DNA from: Streptomyces sp. NBC_01260
GTDB taxonomy: Bacteria > Actinomycetota > Actinomycetes > Streptomycetales > Streptomycetaceae
Assembly: GCF_036226405.1 (NCBI RefSeq)
Contig: NZ_CP108464.1
Coordinates: forward strand, 6,572,001 to 6,636,000
DNA length: 64,000 nucleotides
Direction of reading: 5' to 3'
In this document: positions 47,017 to 58,035 of the stretch, piece after piece
Layout of the letters: each line of letters opens with the position of its first letter
Position numbering within the stretch: position 1 is the stretch's first letter
The notes under the pieces: model-generated
Database searches by the model: none
Seen by the model: only the letters and a program-made list of their open reading frames with translations
What the model was told of the DNA's origin: nothing
Translations under genes and position numbers: made by a program

Positions 47017-47996
47017 CGCCAGCGGTGAAGGACGAAATCTCTCGGCTTCCCGTAACCCGGACCTGCTGCAGGAAGGCAGAAGTCTCGGCGATTCTTCGGT
47101 TCGCGGGTGGGCTGCACCTGGTGAGCGGCCGGATTGTGATCGAGGCGGAGCTGGACACCGCGATGGCGGCGCGCCGGCTGAAGCGGGACATTCTCGAGAT
47201 CTTCGGGCACAGCTCGGAGCTGATCGTGATGGCCCCCGGCGGGCTGCGGCGCGGCTCCCGCTACGTCGTACGGGTGGTGGCGGGCGGCGACCAGCTGGCC
47301 CGGCAGACGGGTCTGGTGGACGGCCGCGGCCGTCCCATCCGCGGACTTCCCCCGCAGGTGGTCTCGGGGGCCACCTGCGATGCCGAGGCCGCCTGGCGCG
47401 GGGCCTTCCTGGCCCACGGCTCGCTCACCGAGCCGGGGCGCTCCTCCTCACTGGAGGTGACCTGCCCGGGTCCGGAGGCGGCGCTCGCGCTGGTCGGCGC
47501 CGCCCGCCGGCTCTCCATCTCGGCGAAGGCCCGTGAGGTGCGCGGCGTGGACCGGGTCGTCGTCCGCGACGGCGACGCGATCGGCGCCCTGCTCACCCGG
47601 CTGGGCGCCCATGAGTCGGTGCTGGCCTGGGAGGAGCGGCGGATGCGGCGCGAGGTCCGCGCCACCGCCAACCGCCTCGCCAACTTCGACGACGCGAACC
47701 TGCGCCGTTCGGCCAGGGCCGCGGTGGCCGCGGGTGCCCGTGTGGGGCGCGCGCTGGAGATCCTGGGCGAGGAGGTGCCCGAGCACCTCGCGGCGGCCGG
47801 ACGGCTGCGCATGGAGCACAAGCAGGCCTCCCTGGAGGAGCTGGGCGCCCTCGCCGATCCGCCGCTGACCAAGGACGCCGTCGCGGGCCGTATCCGCCGG
47901 CTGCTGGCGATGGCCGACAAGCGGGCCCAGGACCTGGGTATCCCGAGCACGGAGTCCACCCTCAGCGAAGAGCTGGCCGACGGCCTGGTCGGCTGA
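47007..47996 (+). CDS. whiA: Sporulation regulator WhiA
   Basis: 329 aa. An N-terminal LAGLIDADG homing-nuclease-like fold without catalytic residues ([35 protein letters not shown]) plus a C-terminal helix-turn-helix ([32 protein letters not shown]). With WhiB it controls aerial hypha septation in Streptomyces. Length and start match the family. Last gene of the uvrC-rapZ-yvcK-whiA transcript. Confidence 0.96.
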   Translation: MAMTPAVKDEISRLPVTRTCCRKAEVSAILRFAGGLHLVSGRIVIEAELDTAMAARRLKRDILEIFGHSSELIVMAPGGLRRGSRYVVRVVAGGDQLARQTGLVDGRGRPIRGLPPQVVSGATCDAEAAWRGAFLAHGSLTEPGRSSSLEVTCPGPEAALALVGAARRLSISAKAREVRGVDRVVVRDGDAIGALLTRLGAHESVLAWEERRMRREVRATANRLANFDDANLRRSARAAVAAGARVGRALEILGEEVPEHLAAAGRLRMEHKQASLEELGALADPPLTKDAVAGRIRRLLAMADKRAQDLGIPSTESTLSEELADGLVG

Positions 47997-48092
47997 TCCC
48001 GGCCCCGTCGGCGGGCCGGAGCAGGAACGCGCCACGTTCCCGGGGGCGTTGACACTGCGTAATCGTGGCAGGGGGCGGGGGAGGGCAACCGG

Positions 48093-48124
48093 AGGCCCGT
48101 GCTCCTACTGAGGAGTACGGGCCT
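48093..48124. terminator. Hairpin between whiA and gap
   Basis: AGGCCCGT (48093-48100) pairs with 48117-48124; inside, CTCCT pairs with AGGAG around ACTG. It lies about 100 bases after whiA and before the gap promoter. Confidence 0.75.
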
Positions 48125-48238
48125 GCGCCGTTCTTCCCGCCCTGCTCGATGTCACTCCCAGGGCCTCGGAGGGGTAGTGTCGTAGGCGGTCGGGGACATC
48201 CCATACAACTCGCCGGCGTCGAAAACCGGCGTACCTAA

Positions 48239-49261
<1,023 letters not shown>

Positions 49262-49292
49262 CCCTCGAATCGGCAGGCACCTCGATGTGAGC

Positions 49293-49334
49293 ACGGGGCT
49301 CGAACAGCGCAACGAAGCGCCGTTCGAGCCCCGT
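49293..49334. terminator. Long hairpin between gap and pgk
   Basis: ACGGGGCTCGAAC (49293-49305) pairs 13/13 with 49322-49334, and GCGC/GCGC (49307-49310, 49317-49320) extends it. No T-run. It may partly terminate, or protect the 3' end of the gap message. Confidence 0.7.
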
Positions 49335-49369
49335 TGCATGCTCTCTCGTCCTTCCAAGGAGTCCAGAAG

Positions 49370-50581
49370 ATGAAGACCATCGACGAACTTCTCGCCGAAG
49401 GGGTCACCGGCAAGCGCGTATTCGTCCGCGCCGACCTCAACGTGCCGCTCAGCGGCACCACCATCACCGACGACGGCCGCATCCGTGCCGTCCAGCCGAC
49501 CGTGGAGAAGCTGGCTGCGGCCGGTGCCCGGGTCGTCGTCGCCTCGCACCTGGGCCGCCCCAAGGGTGCCCCGGACCCGGCGTTCTCGCTGGCTCCCGCG
49601 GCCGCCCGGCTCGGTGAACTGCTCGGGACCGGCGTGGCCTTCGCGACCGACACGGTCGGCGAGTCCGCCCGCGCCACGGTCGCCGCCCTCACCGACGGCA
49701 AGGTCGCCGTCATCGAGAACCTCCGCTTCAACGCCGGCGAGACGTCGAAGGACGACGCCGAGCGCGGCGCGTTCGCCGACCAGCTGGCCGAGCTCGCCGA
49801 CGTGTACGTGGGCGACGGCTTCGGCGCCGTGCACCGCAAGCACGCCTCGGTCTTCGACCTTCCGGCCCGGCTGCCGCACGCCGCGGGCGACCTGATCGCC
49901 ACCGAGGTCGGCGTCCTGAAGAAGCTCACCGACGACGTGCAGCGGCCCTACGCGGTCGTGCTCGGCGGCGCCAAGGTCTCCGACAAGCTCGGCGTCATCG
50001 ACCACCTCCTGGAGCGGGCCGACCGCATCCTCATCGGCGGCGGCATGGCGTACACCTTCCTCAAGGCCCAGGGCCACGAGGTCGGCAGCTCGCTGCTCCA
50101 GGAGGACCAGATCCCGGTGGTGCTGGAGTACCTCAGGCGCGCCGAGGAGAAGGGCGTGGAGTTCGTGCTCCCCGTCGACGTCGTGGTCGCCCCGGCGTTC
50201 CCCGACCTCAAGACCAAGGCCCCGGCCCACCCCGCCACCGTCGCCGCCGACGCCATGCCGGCCGGCCAGATGGGGCTGGACAACGGTCCGGAGACCAACA
50301 AGCTCTACGCATCGAAGCTCGCCGACGCGGCCACCGTCTTCTGGAACGGCCCCATGGGAGTCTTCGAGCACCCCGATTTCGCCGAGGGCACCAGGGCGGT
50401 CGCCCAGGCCCTCGTCGACTCGTCCGGCTTCAGCGTGGTCGGCGGTGGCGACTCCGCCGCGGCCGTCCGCATCCTGGGCTTCGACGAGAACGCGTTCGGA
50501 CACATCTCGACCGGTGGCGGCGCCAGCCTCGAATACCTCGAGGGCAAGACGCTTCCCGGCCTCGCCGCACTGGAGGACTGA
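49370..50581 (+). CDS. pgk: Phosphoglycerate kinase
   Basis: 403 aa. VFVRADLNVPL (substrate loop), SHLGRPKG, LGGAKVSDKLGV and the C-terminal VVGGGDSAAAVRILG (nucleotide site) are all present, as is SLEYLEGKTLPGL. It produces ATP and 3-phosphoglycerate. ATG 49370 has AAGGAG upstream; the frame to 49334 lies in the hairpin. Six bases separate it from tpiA. Confidence 0.97.
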   Translation: MKTIDELLAEGVTGKRVFVRADLNVPLSGTTITDDGRIRAVQPTVEKLAAAGARVVVASHLGRPKGAPDPAFSLAPAAARLGELLGTGVAFATDTVGESARATVAALTDGKVAVIENLRFNAGETSKDDAERGAFADQLAELADVYVGDGFGAVHRKHASVFDLPARLPHAAGDLIATEVGVLKKLTDDVQRPYAVVLGGAKVSDKLGVIDHLLERADRILIGGGMAYTFLKAQGHEVGSSLLQEDQIPVVLEYLRRAEEKGVEFVLPVDVVVAPAFPDLKTKAPAHPATVAADAMPAGQMGLDNGPETNKLYASKLADAATVFWNGPMGVFEHPDFAEGTRAVAQALVDSSGFSVVGGGDSAAAVRILGFDENAFGHISTGGGASLEYLEGKTLPGLAALED

Positions 50582-50587
50582 CCTTTC

Positions 50588-51364
50588 ATGACCACCCGCA
50601 CCCCGCTGATGGCGGGCAACTGGAAGATGAACCTCAACCACCTTGAGGCCATCGCACACGTCCAGAAGCTCTCCTTCGCCCTGGCCGACAAGGACTACGA
50701 CGCCGTCGAGGTCGCCGTCCTGCCGCCCTTCACCGACCTGCGCTCCGTGCAGACGCTGGTCGACGGCGACAAGCTGAAGATCAAGTACGGCGCCCAGGAC
50801 ATCTCGGCGCACGACTCCGGCGCGTACACCGGTGAGATCTCCGGCCCGATGCTCGCCAAGCTGAAGTGCACCTATGTCGCCGTCGGACACAGCGAGCGCC
50901 GCCAGTACCACGCCGAGACCGACGAGGTCTGCAACGCCAAGGTGAAGGCCGCGTACAAGCACGGCCTGACCCCGATCCTCTGCGTCGGCGAGGGCCTGGA
51001 CATCCGCAAGGCCGGCGAGCAGGTCGCCTACACGCTCGCCCAGCTGGACGGCGCGCTGAAGGACGTCCCGGCCGAGCAGGCCGAGTCCATCGTGATCGCC
51101 TACGAGCCGGTCTGGGCCATCGGCACCGGCGAGGTCGCCACCCCCGACGACGCGCAGGAGGTCTGCGGTGCGATCCGCGGCCGCCTCGCCGAGCTGTACT
51201 CGCAGGAGCTGGCCGACGCGGTCCGCATCCAGTACGGCGGCTCGGTCAAGTCCGGCAACGTCGCCGCGATCATGGCGCAGCCCGATGTGGACGGCGCGCT
51301 GATCGGTGGCGCCGCCCTGGACACCGACGAGTTCGTCAAGATCGTCCGCTTCCGCGACCAGTGA
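50588..51364 (+). CDS. tpiA: Triosephosphate isomerase
   Basis: 258 aa. AGNWKMNLN (catalytic Lys), [12 protein letters not shown] (catalytic His), [18 protein letters not shown] (catalytic Glu and the loop that closes on the substrate) and YGGSVKSGN. Interconverts glyceraldehyde-3-phosphate and dihydroxyacetone phosphate. Co-transcribed with pgk. Confidence 0.97.
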   Translation: MTTRTPLMAGNWKMNLNHLEAIAHVQKLSFALADKDYDAVEVAVLPPFTDLRSVQTLVDGDKLKIKYGAQDISAHDSGAYTGEISGPMLAKLKCTYVAVGHSERRQYHAETDEVCNAKVKAAYKHGLTPILCVGEGLDIRKAGEQVAYTLAQLDGALKDVPAEQAESIVIAYEPVWAIGTGEVATPDDAQEVCGAIRGRLAELYSQELADAVRIQYGGSVKSGNVAAIMAQPDVDGALIGGAALDTDEFVKIVRFRDQ

Positions 51365-51397
51365 GTATGCGGTAGCGCGGATCCGTCGTACCCTTGC

Positions 51398-51430
51398 GGG
51401 GGCCGAGGAGGGCACAGCCTCCCGGCCCCC
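51398..51430. terminator. Hairpin between tpiA and secG
   Basis: GGGGGCCG (51398-51405) with CGGCCCCC (51423-51430), one bulged A, then GGAGG with CCTCC (51407-51411 and 51418-51422), followed by GTTGTT. Confidence 0.8.
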
Positions 51431-51478
51431 GTTGTTCGCATACGCAGTCCAGGAATTCCGGAAAGTAGGGACCAGCCC

Positions 51479-51715
51479 GTGATTTTGGCGTTCGAGATCG
51501 CCCTGATCGTCTTCAGCCTGCTGCTGATGCTGCTGGTGCTGATGCACAAGGGAAAGGGCGGCGGTCTCTCCGACATGTTCGGTGGCGGCATGCAGTCGTC
51601 CGTCGGTGGCTCCTCGGTCGCCGAGCGCAACCTCGACCGGATCACCGTCGTGGTCGGTCTGGGCTGGTTCGCATGCATTGTGGTGCTTGGTCTGCTCATC
51701 AAGCTGGACAACTGA
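51479..51715 (+). CDS. secG: Protein translocase subunit SecG
   Basis: 78 aa with two membrane helices (about 2-20 and 57-75) joined by a loop containing MHKGKGGGLSDMFGGG, the family hallmark. Part of the SecYEG channel. GTG start at 51479. Its place after tpiA is conserved in actinomycetes. Confidence 0.95.
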   Translation: MILAFEIALIVFSLLLMLLVLMHKGKGGGLSDMFGGGMQSSVGGSSVAERNLDRITVVVGLGWFACIVVLGLLIKLDN

Positions 51716-51756
51716 CCCGTCGTAAGCGATTCCTGTGAGGGTGTAACTCCAATCAC

Positions 51757-51784
51757 TGGACGCGCGTTGGGCCTTACGTAGACT
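51757..51784 (+). promoter_or_regulatory. Promoter of the rbpA-type gene
   Basis: -35 TGGACG (51757-51762), 16-base spacer, -10 TAGACT (51779-51784), a good vegetative match, about 40 bases before the GTG. Confidence 0.55.
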
Positions 51785-51823
51785 GGGGCATCTTCGAGCA
51801 CCATCACGCAGGGAGTTACGACC

Positions 51824-52159
51824 GTGGCAAGTGGCAACGCGATCCGGGGAAGCCGGGTCGGAGCGGGGCCGATGGGGGAGGCCGAGCGCGGCGAGTCCGC
51901 GCCACGCGCCCGCATCTCCTTCTGGTGCTCGAACGGGCACGAGACGCAGCCGAGCTTCGCCCATGACGCCCAGGTACCGGAGACCTGGGACTGCCCGCGC
52001 TGCGGTTTCCCGGCCGGCCAGGACCGTGACAGCCCGCCGGACCCGCCGCGTACCGAGCCGTACAAGACGCACCTCGCGTACGTCCGCGAGCGGCGCAGCG
52101 ACGAGGACGGCGAAGCCATTCTCGCCGAGGCCCTCGCGAAACTCCGCGGCGAGATCTAG
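51824..52159 (+). CDS. RNA polymerase-binding protein, RbpA family
   Basis: 111 aa. N-terminal RbpA tail (GNAIRGSRVGAGPMG), a core with FWCSNGHE and WDCPRCGFPA (four-Cys zinc site) and a C-terminal sigma-interacting part (THLAYVRERRSDEDGEAILAEALAKLR). RbpA proteins bind RNA polymerase next to the primary sigma factor and stabilise open complexes. The sequence departs from the main RbpA in several places and looks like the second paralogue found in streptomycetes. GTG start. Confidence 0.85.
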   Translation: MASGNAIRGSRVGAGPMGEAERGESAPRARISFWCSNGHETQPSFAHDAQVPETWDCPRCGFPAGQDRDSPPDPPRTEPYKTHLAYVRERRSDEDGEAILAEALAKLRGEI

Positions 52160-52169
52160 ACGTTGTTCA

Positions 52170-52200
52170 CCGGCCGGACACCCCCAGGGTGCCCGGCCGG
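52170..52200. terminator. Hairpin after the rbpA-type gene
   Basis: CCGGCCGG (52170-52177) with 52193-52200 and CACCC with GGGTG inside, one mismatch, 3-base loop, 10 bases after the stop. Confidence 0.75.
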
Positions 52201-52303
52201 AATGCTTCCGCCGTGCCGCAGCCCGCCGCCGTCCCGTCCGTCCACCTGATCAATTAGGTTGGAGGGGCAGCGGGGAACTGCGGTGACGAGGAGAAGTGGG
52301 CTG

Positions 52304-53965
52304 ATGTCCGGGATGAACGCACAAAGTCGAACCAGGCTCAACCAGACGCCGGAATGGACCGCGCTGGGAAAGCACCGTGAGCAGCTCGGGACGACCCATC
52401 TGCGCGAGCTGTTCGCGGACGATCCGGAGCGCGGCACCGGATACACGCTGCGGGTCGGCGACCTGTACGTCGACTACTCCAAGCAGCTGGTCACCGATGA
52501 GACGCTCCGGCTGCTGCGCGAACTCGCCGGGGCCACCGGGGTCGCCGGGCTGCGGGACGCGATGTTCCGCGGCGACAAGATCAACACCACCGAGGACCGC
52601 GCCGTCCTGCACACCGCGCTGCGCGCCCCGCGCGACGCCGTGATCGAGGTCGACGGCGAGAACGTGGTGCCCGCGGTGCACGCGGTGCTCGACAAGATGG
52701 CCGCCTTCTCGGAGCGCGTCAGGTCGGGCGAGTGGACCGGGCACACCGGCAAGCCGATCAGATGCATCGTCAACATCGGCATCGGCGGCTCCGACCTCGG
52801 CCCCGCGATGGCGTACGAGGCGCTGCGCTCCTTCACGGACCGCTCGCTCACCGTCCGCTTCGTCTCCAACGTCGACGGCGCCGATCTCCACGAGGCCGTG
52901 CACGACCTCGACCCGGCCGAGACGCTCTTCGTCATCGCGTCGAAGACCTTCACCACGATCGAGACGATCACCAACGCCACCTCTGCCCGCGACTGGCTGC
53001 TGACCGGACTGGGAGCCGGTCAGGACGCGGTTGCCAAGCACTTCGTGGCGCTGTCGACGAACGCCGAGAAGGTCGCGGACTTCGGCATCGACACCGCGAA
53101 CATGTTCGAGTTCTGGGACTGGGTCGGCGGCCGCTACTCGTACGACTCCGCCATCGGCCTCTCGCTGATGATCGCCATCGGCCCGGACCGGTTCCGCGAG
53201 ATGCTCGACGGCTTCCACCTCGTCGACGAGCACTTCCGCACCGCCCCGGCCGAGGAGAACGCCCCGCTGCTGCTGGGTCTGCTCGGTGTCTGGTACGGCG
53301 CGTTCTTCGACGCCCAGTCGCACGCCGTGCTGCCCTACAGCCACTACCTGTCCAAGTTCACCGCGTACCTCCAGCAGCTGGACATGGAGTCCAACGGCAA
53401 GTCGGTGGACCGGGACGGCAATCCGGTGGACTGGCAGACCGGACCGGTCGTCTGGGGCACTCCCGGCACCAACGGGCAGCACGCCTACTACCAGCTGATC
53501 CACCAGGGCACGAAGGTCATCCCGGCCGACTTCATCGGCTTCGCCGAGCCGGTCGAGGGTCTGCTGCCCGGCCTGGTCGCCCAGCACGATCTGCTGATGG
53601 CCAACTTCTTCGCCCAGACCCAGGCGCTGGCCTTCGGCAAGACACCGGAGGAGGTGCGCGCCGAGGGCGTCGCCGAGGAGCTGGTGCCGCACAAGACGTT
53701 CCGCGGCAACCACCCGACGACGACGATCCTGGCCGACCGGCTGACGCCTTCGGTGCTCGGCCAGCTGATCGCGCTGTACGAGCACAAGGTCTTCGTCCAG
53801 GGCGCGATCTGGAACATCGACTCCTTCGACCAGTGGGGTGTCGAACTCGGCAAGGTCCTCGCCAAGAAGATCGAGCCGGTGCTGACCCAGGGCGAGGGCG
53901 CCGAGCAGCTGGACAGCTCGACCGCCGCGCTCGTCGCCGCGTACCGCGAGCGCAGGGGGCGCTGA
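52304..53965 (+). CDS. pgi: Glucose-6-phosphate isomerase
   Basis: 553 aa. [20 protein letters not shown] (phosphate loop), [31 protein letters not shown], and [15 protein letters not shown] with the catalytic Glu/His region. Links glycolysis to the pentose-phosphate genes downstream. ATG at 52304 follows GAGGAGAAG; ATG 52313 is possible. Four bases from the next gene. Confidence 0.97.
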   Translation: MSGMNAQSRTRLNQTPEWTALGKHREQLGTTHLRELFADDPERGTGYTLRVGDLYVDYSKQLVTDETLRLLRELAGATGVAGLRDAMFRGDKINTTEDRAVLHTALRAPRDAVIEVDGENVVPAVHAVLDKMAAFSERVRSGEWTGHTGKPIRCIVNIGIGGSDLGPAMAYEALRSFTDRSLTVRFVSNVDGADLHEAVHDLDPAETLFVIASKTFTTIETITNATSARDWLLTGLGAGQDAVAKHFVALSTNAEKVADFGIDTANMFEFWDWVGGRYSYDSAIGLSLMIAIGPDRFREMLDGFHLVDEHFRTAPAEENAPLLLGLLGVWYGAFFDAQSHAVLPYSHYLSKFTAYLQQLDMESNGKSVDRDGNPVDWQTGPVVWGTPGTNGQHAYYQLIHQGTKVIPADFIGFAEPVEGLLPGLVAQHDLLMANFFAQTQALAFGKTPEEVRAEGVAEELVPHKTFRGNHPTTTILADRLTPSVLGQLIALYEHKVFVQGAIWNIDSFDQWGVELGKVLAKKIEPVLTQGEGAEQLDSSTAALVAAYRERRGR

Positions 53966-53969
53966 ACCC

Positions 53970-54473
53970 ATGCCCACGGGGGAGGGGGCGGTCCGGCTGC
54001 GGCCACCGGTCAACACGCTGGACCCCCGGGTCGTCGGCTGGTGGCGGACCCGGTGGCTGCTGCTGACCGCCGGTCCGGTGGTGGTCCTGGCCGTGCTGGG
54101 CGTGTTCCTCGCGTCCGCCCGGTTCTGGCTGCTGCTCTGCGCCGCGGTCCTGGCGGCCGTCGGCGCCGGCTGCGCCGTCCTTCTCCCCCTGTGGTGGTTC
54201 CGCACCCATCGCTGGGAGGTCACCGACGAGGCGGTGTACGTCCGTACGGGGGTGCTGTGGCAGGAGTGGCGGATCGCGCCGATGTCCCGGATCCAGACCG
54301 TGGACACCGTGCGCGGCCCCCTCGAACAGCTCTGCCGGCTCGCCACGGTCACCGTCACCACCGCCTCGGCCAAGGGCGCGGTCCGGATCGAGGGCCTCGA
54401 CCACGAGCTGGCTGCCGAGCTCGCCGAGCGGCTGACCCGGATCACCCAGGGCACCCCCGGGGACGCCACATGA
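53970..54473 (+). CDS. Membrane protein with bacterial PH domain (YdbS-like)
   Basis: 167 aa. Two membrane helices (about 30-75) and then a DUF304/bacterial PH domain: HRWEVTDEAVYVRTGVLWQEWRIAPMSRIQTVDTVRGPLEQLCRLATVTVTTAS. Its stop overlaps the start of the larger partner, the usual ydbS-ydbT arrangement. In Bacillus the pair protects against an amylocyclicin-type bacteriocin; function here unknown. Confidence 0.85.
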   Translation: MPTGEGAVRLRPPVNTLDPRVVGWWRTRWLLLTAGPVVVLAVLGVFLASARFWLLLCAAVLAAVGAGCAVLLPLWWFRTHRWEVTDEAVYVRTGVLWQEWRIAPMSRIQTVDTVRGPLEQLCRLATVTVTTASAKGAVRIEGLDHELAAELAERLTRITQGTPGDAT

Positions 54474-56038
54474 GCACGGCGAACACTGCCCCGGACGAAG
54501 CCTCGCTGGGCGAGGGGCGCGCTGACGGGCCCGCGCCTCCCGCCGACTGGCGGCGGCTCGACCGGCGCACGGTCCTGCTCGCCGCTCTTGTCACCGCGGG
54601 CGTGGCGGCCGGTGCCGCCGTGCCGACCGCACTCGGGCTCTCCGGGCGCCTCGGGTCCGGCCCCGCCGTCGCCTGGGTACTGACGGGCGCCGTCCTGCTG
54701 ATCGCCTCCGGCGCGGGCGGCGACTACGTACGCTGGCGCCGCACCCGGTACCGCGTCGGCGCCGACCGGGTCGAACTCCACACCGGCCTGCTGCTGGTCA
54801 AGAGGCGCTCCCTGGCCCGCGAACGCATCCGGAGCGTCGACCTCACCGCCCATCCGCTCCAGCGCGTACTCGGACTCGTCACCGTCCGGATCGGCACCGG
54901 TGAGCACACCGGCGGCGAATCCACCCTGGAGCTCGACCCGGTCCTGCGGGCCGAGGGCGAACGGCTGCGCCGCGCACTCCTGGCGCGGGGCCTCACCGCC
55001 ACCTCGGGCAGCCACCGCGAGGGCGAGCTGGTCTCCCTCGACCCGCACTGGATCCGCTACGCGCCGGTCTCGTTCGTCGCACCCGCGCTCGGCGGCGCGG
55101 CGGCCGGGGCCGTGCTGCAGGTCAGCGACTGGTTCGGGGCGCAGGGCCAGGTGATCGAATGGGTCGGCGACCGCTACCGGGACACCTCCCTGCTCTCGGT
55201 GATCGTGCTCCTCGCCGTCGCCGGGGTGCTCGCCGGGGTCGTCGGCGCGCTGGGCCTCTGGGTCGAGATGTGGTGGAACTACCGCCTCGAACGCGAACCC
55301 GGCGGCACCCTGCGCATCCGACGCGGCCTGCTCACCTCCCGGTCCGTCTCCATCGAGGAGCGCAGGCTGCGCGGGGTCGACCTCGTCGAGCCGCTCGGCG
55401 TCCGGCTGCTGGGCGCCGCCCGGGTCGACGCCATCACCACCGGACTGGCCAAGGACGACGAGGAGCAGCACGGCAACCACAACACCCTGCTGCCCGCCGC
55501 GCCCCGGCCGGTCGCCGGTGCCGTCGCCGCCGCCGTGCTGCGCGAGACCACGTCCCCGACCGGCGCCCCGCTGACCGCGCACCCCGCCACTGCCCGCGGC
55601 CGGCGGCTGCGCCGGGCGCTCTGGGCGGTCCTCGCCCCGGTCCTCGTCCTCGCGCTGCTCGGCGCCCTGCTGACGCCCGTCCTGCTCTGGATCGCGCTCG
55701 GCTGCGCGGTCGTGGGACTGCCCGCCGGGGTGCTGCTGGCCCGGGACGCCTACCGCGGTCTCGGACACGCGCTCAGCGGCGCGTACCTGGTGACCCGCTC
55801 GGGCGCCCTGCGCCGCTCCACCGCGGCGCTGGAACGGGCCGGGGTGATCGGCTGGACGGTGCGCCAGTCGTACTTCCAGCGGCGGGCCGGGCTGCTGAAC
55901 ATCACCGCCACGACCGCCGCCGGAGCGGGCGCCTACACGGTGTACGACGCGGACGCGGCCGAGGGGCTGGACTTCGCCTCCGAGGCCGTCCAGGGCCTGC
56001 TGGAGCCCTTTCTGGAGCGGGTCCCGCCGGGGGAGTGA
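54470..56038 (+). CDS. Membrane protein with repeated bacterial PH domains (YdbT-like)
   Basis: 522 aa. Helix pairs alternate with PH-type domains: first at about 85-170 (TRYRVGADRVELHTGLLLVKRRSLARERIRSVDL), second at about 262-320 (LRIRRGLLTSRSVSIEERRLRGVDLVEP), third near the end (VTRSGALRRSTAALERAGVIGWTVRQSYFQRRAGLL). ATGA overlap with the smaller partner. Probably one membrane complex. Confidence 0.87.
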   Translation: MSTANTAPDEASLGEGRADGPAPPADWRRLDRRTVLLAALVTAGVAAGAAVPTALGLSGRLGSGPAVAWVLTGAVLLIASGAGGDYVRWRRTRYRVGADRVELHTGLLLVKRRSLARERIRSVDLTAHPLQRVLGLVTVRIGTGEHTGGESTLELDPVLRAEGERLRRALLARGLTATSGSHREGELVSLDPHWIRYAPVSFVAPALGGAAAGAVLQVSDWFGAQGQVIEWVGDRYRDTSLLSVIVLLAVAGVLAGVVGALGLWVEMWWNYRLEREPGGTLRIRRGLLTSRSVSIEERRLRGVDLVEPLGVRLLGAARVDAITTGLAKDDEEQHGNHNTLLPAAPRPVAGAVAAAVLRETTSPTGAPLTAHPATARGRRLRRALWAVLAPVLVLALLGALLTPVLLWIALGCAVVGLPAGVLLARDAYRGLGHALSGAYLVTRSGALRRSTAALERAGVIGWTVRQSYFQRRAGLLNITATTAAGAGAYTVYDADAAEGLDFASEAVQGLLEPFLERVPPGE

Positions 56039-56154
56039 GCCAGGCCGGCCGGGCTCGGTGCTGACGGGCGCCGACTTCCGGAAGGCCGCTGCGCGCCGTA
56101 CGTCCGACGCGCCCGCCGCCACGGTCCCGCTGCGCAGGGGGCGAGCCGTTCACG

Positions 56155-56195
56155 CCGCAGGCCCGGCCGCTCCGAGGAGCGAACCGGGCCTGCGG
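56155..56195. terminator. Bidirectional terminator hairpin
   Basis: A 12-bp stem CCGCAGGCCCGG (56155-56166) with 56184-56195; GCTCC/GGAGC pairs in its loop. It sits between the convergent YdbT-like gene and pgl. Confidence 0.8.
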
Positions 56196-56215
56196 GTCAT
56201 GCCACTGACGGCCGA

Positions 56216-57001
56216 TCAGGCGGAAGCCGGCGGATAGAGGGCGCGCGGCAGCTGCGAGGCCGCCGCCGCGTCCAGCAGCCACAGCGTGCGACTGCGTCCG
56301 TACGCACCCGCCGCAGGGGCCTGGATCTCCCCGGCACCCGACAGGGCGATGGCCGCGGCCTCCGCCTTGTCCTCGCCCGCCGCGAGCAGCCACACCTCGC
56401 GGGCCGCCCGGATGGCGGGCAGCGTGAGCGTGACCCGGACGGGCGGCGGCTTGGGGGCCCCGTGCACACCGACGACGGTGCGCTCGGTCTCCCGTACCGC
56501 GGGCAGCTCGGGGAAGAGCGAGGCGACATGCGTGTCCGGGCCGACGCCCAGCATCAGCACGTCGAACACCGGCACCGGACCGTGGTCCTCCGGACCGGCC
56601 GCGGCGGCCAGCTCGGCGGCGTACGCGGCCGCGGCGGCCTCGACGTCCCGGCCGTGCGGGCCGTCCGACGCGGGCATCGCGTGCACCCGGGACGGGTCCA
56701 GCGGCACCGAGTCCAGCAGGGCCTTGCGGGCCTGCGTGACATTGCGCTCCGGATCGCCCTCCGGCAGGAACCGCTCGTCGCCCCACCACAGGTCGAGCCG
56801 CGACCAGTCGACCGCGTCCCGGGCGGGCGCCTCGGCGAGCGCGGCCAGCAGGCCGTTGCCGTTGCGTCCGCCGGTGAGCACGACCGATGCGTGACCGCGT
56901 GAGGCCTGGGCGTCCACGACCTTCGTGATCAGCCGGGCCGCGGCGGCCTGCGCCATCAGCTCCTTGTCGCGGTGCACGACGAGCTGGGGGACGACGCTCA
57001 C
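56216..57001 (-). CDS. pgl: 6-phosphogluconolactonase
   Basis: 261 aa, hydrolyses 6-phosphogluconolactone, the product of Zwf. LTGGRNGNGLLAAL (sugar-phosphate loop), WWGDERFLPEGDPERN, and VLMLGVGPDTHVASLFP (family motif, usually GMGxDGHTASLFP; here Pro-Asp-Thr, a small change at a normally Asp-Gly-His position). GTG start overlaps the opcA stop. Last gene of the pentose-phosphate operon. Confidence 0.93.
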   Translation of the reverse strand: MSVVPQLVVHRDKELMAQAAAARLITKVVDAQASRGHASVVLTGGRNGNGLLAALAEAPARDAVDWSRLDLWWGDERFLPEGDPERNVTQARKALLDSVPLDPSRVHAMPASDGPHGRDVEAAAAAYAAELAAAAGPEDHGPVPVFDVLMLGVGPDTHVASLFPELPAVRETERTVVGVHGAPKPPPVRVTLTLPAIRAAREVWLLAAGEDKAEAAAIALSGAGEIQAPAAGAYGRSRTLWLLDAAAASQLPRALYPPASA

Positions 57002-58035
57002 TTCGACGCCGCCTTCTTCGCCGCCGTCTTCTTGGCGGCGGGAGCGGCGGACGCGCCGTCCGGCTTCTCGGCCGCGGCGGCCTTGGGAGCGGCGGCCTTG
57101 GACGCGGCTGCCTCCCCGAGCCGTTGCACGCCGAACTTCACCGAGGACGCATAGGTGTTGTCCGGGTCGAGCCGGCGCAGTTCCTCGGCCAGCAGCTCCG
57201 CGGTCTCCCGCCGCTTGAGCGCCACCGCGCGGTCCGGCTGCCCCACCATGGAGAGCGTGGCCAGCGAACCGTCGGCCCGGTCCAGCACGATCGTGCCGTT
57301 CTTGGTCTCCATCTTGACGGCCGTCAGACCCGGGCCGCCCGACAGGGTGCGCTCCACCGGCACCTGGAGCCGGTCCGCGAGCCACATGGCCAGCAGCTCG
57401 CAGCTCGGGTTCTCGGACTCGCCCTCGACCGATGCCGAGACCACGTCCACGGACTGCTGGTCCAGCGCGGCCGCCAGCATCGAGCGCCACGGCGTGATCC
57501 GGGTCCAGGCCAGATCGGTGTCGCCGGGGGTGTACGACTTCGCGCGCACCGCCAGCTCGGCGCTCGGGTGCTCCGCCGAGTACGCGTCCGTGATCCGGCG
57601 CTGGGCGAGCGCGCCCAGCGGGTCCTTCGCCGGATCGGCGGGTGCCGCCTCCGGCCACCAGACCACGACCGGCGCGTCCGGCAGCAGCAGCGGCAGGACC
57701 ACCGACTGCGCGTGGTTGACCAGTTCGCCGTGGAGCCGCAGCACCACGGTCTCGCCGGTGCCCGCGTCGGAGCCGACCCGGACCTCGGCGTCCAGCCGCG
57801 CGTCGCGCCGGCTGCGCGGCGAACGGCTGACCCGCTTGATCACCGCGATGATCCGCGAGGGGTGCTCGCGCGAGGCGTCGCCCGCCGACTTGAGGGCGTC
57901 GTAGGCGTTTTCCTCGTCGGTGACGATGACCAGCGTGAGGACCATGCCGATCGCCGGGGTGCCGATGGCACGACGGGCCGACACGAGCGCCTGGTTGATC
58001 TTGCTGGAAGTGGTTTCCGTGAGATCGATCTTCAT
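56998..58035 (-). CDS. opcA: Glucose-6-phosphate dehydrogenase assembly protein OpcA
   Basis: 345 aa. MKIDLTETTSSKINQALV, VLTLVIVTDE and DAPVVVWWPEAAPADPAKDPLGALAQRRITDA are typical OpcA. It helps assemble or activates Zwf in actinomycetes and cyanobacteria. A Lys/Ala-rich tail (about 305-345) ends the protein, as in UvrA of the same window. Its start overlaps the zwf stop (ATGA). Confidence 0.95.
   Translation of the reverse strand: MKIDLTETTSSKINQALVSARRAIGTPAIGMVLTLVIVTDEENAYDALKSAGDASREHPSRIIAVIKRVSRSPRSRRDARLDAEVRVGSDAGTGETVVLRLHGELVNHAQSVVLPLLLPDAPVVVWWPEAAPADPAKDPLGALAQRRITDAYSAEHPSAELAVRAKSYTPGDTDLAWTRITPWRSMLAAALDQQSVDVVSASVEGESENPSCELLAMWLADRLQVPVERTLSGGPGLTAVKMETKNGTIVLDRADGSLATLSMVGQPDRAVALKRRETAELLAEELRRLDPDNTYASSVKFGVQRLGEAAASKAAAPKAAAAEKPDGASAAPAAKKTAAKKAASK

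Noticed and set aside
51735..51775. SigR-type (GGAAT-N18-GTT) promoter for the rbpA-type gene
   Set aside because: No acceptable GGAAT box; a vegetative promoter fits better.
52250..56122. 1290-aa reverse frame
   Set aside because: Shadow of pgi and the PH-domain genes.
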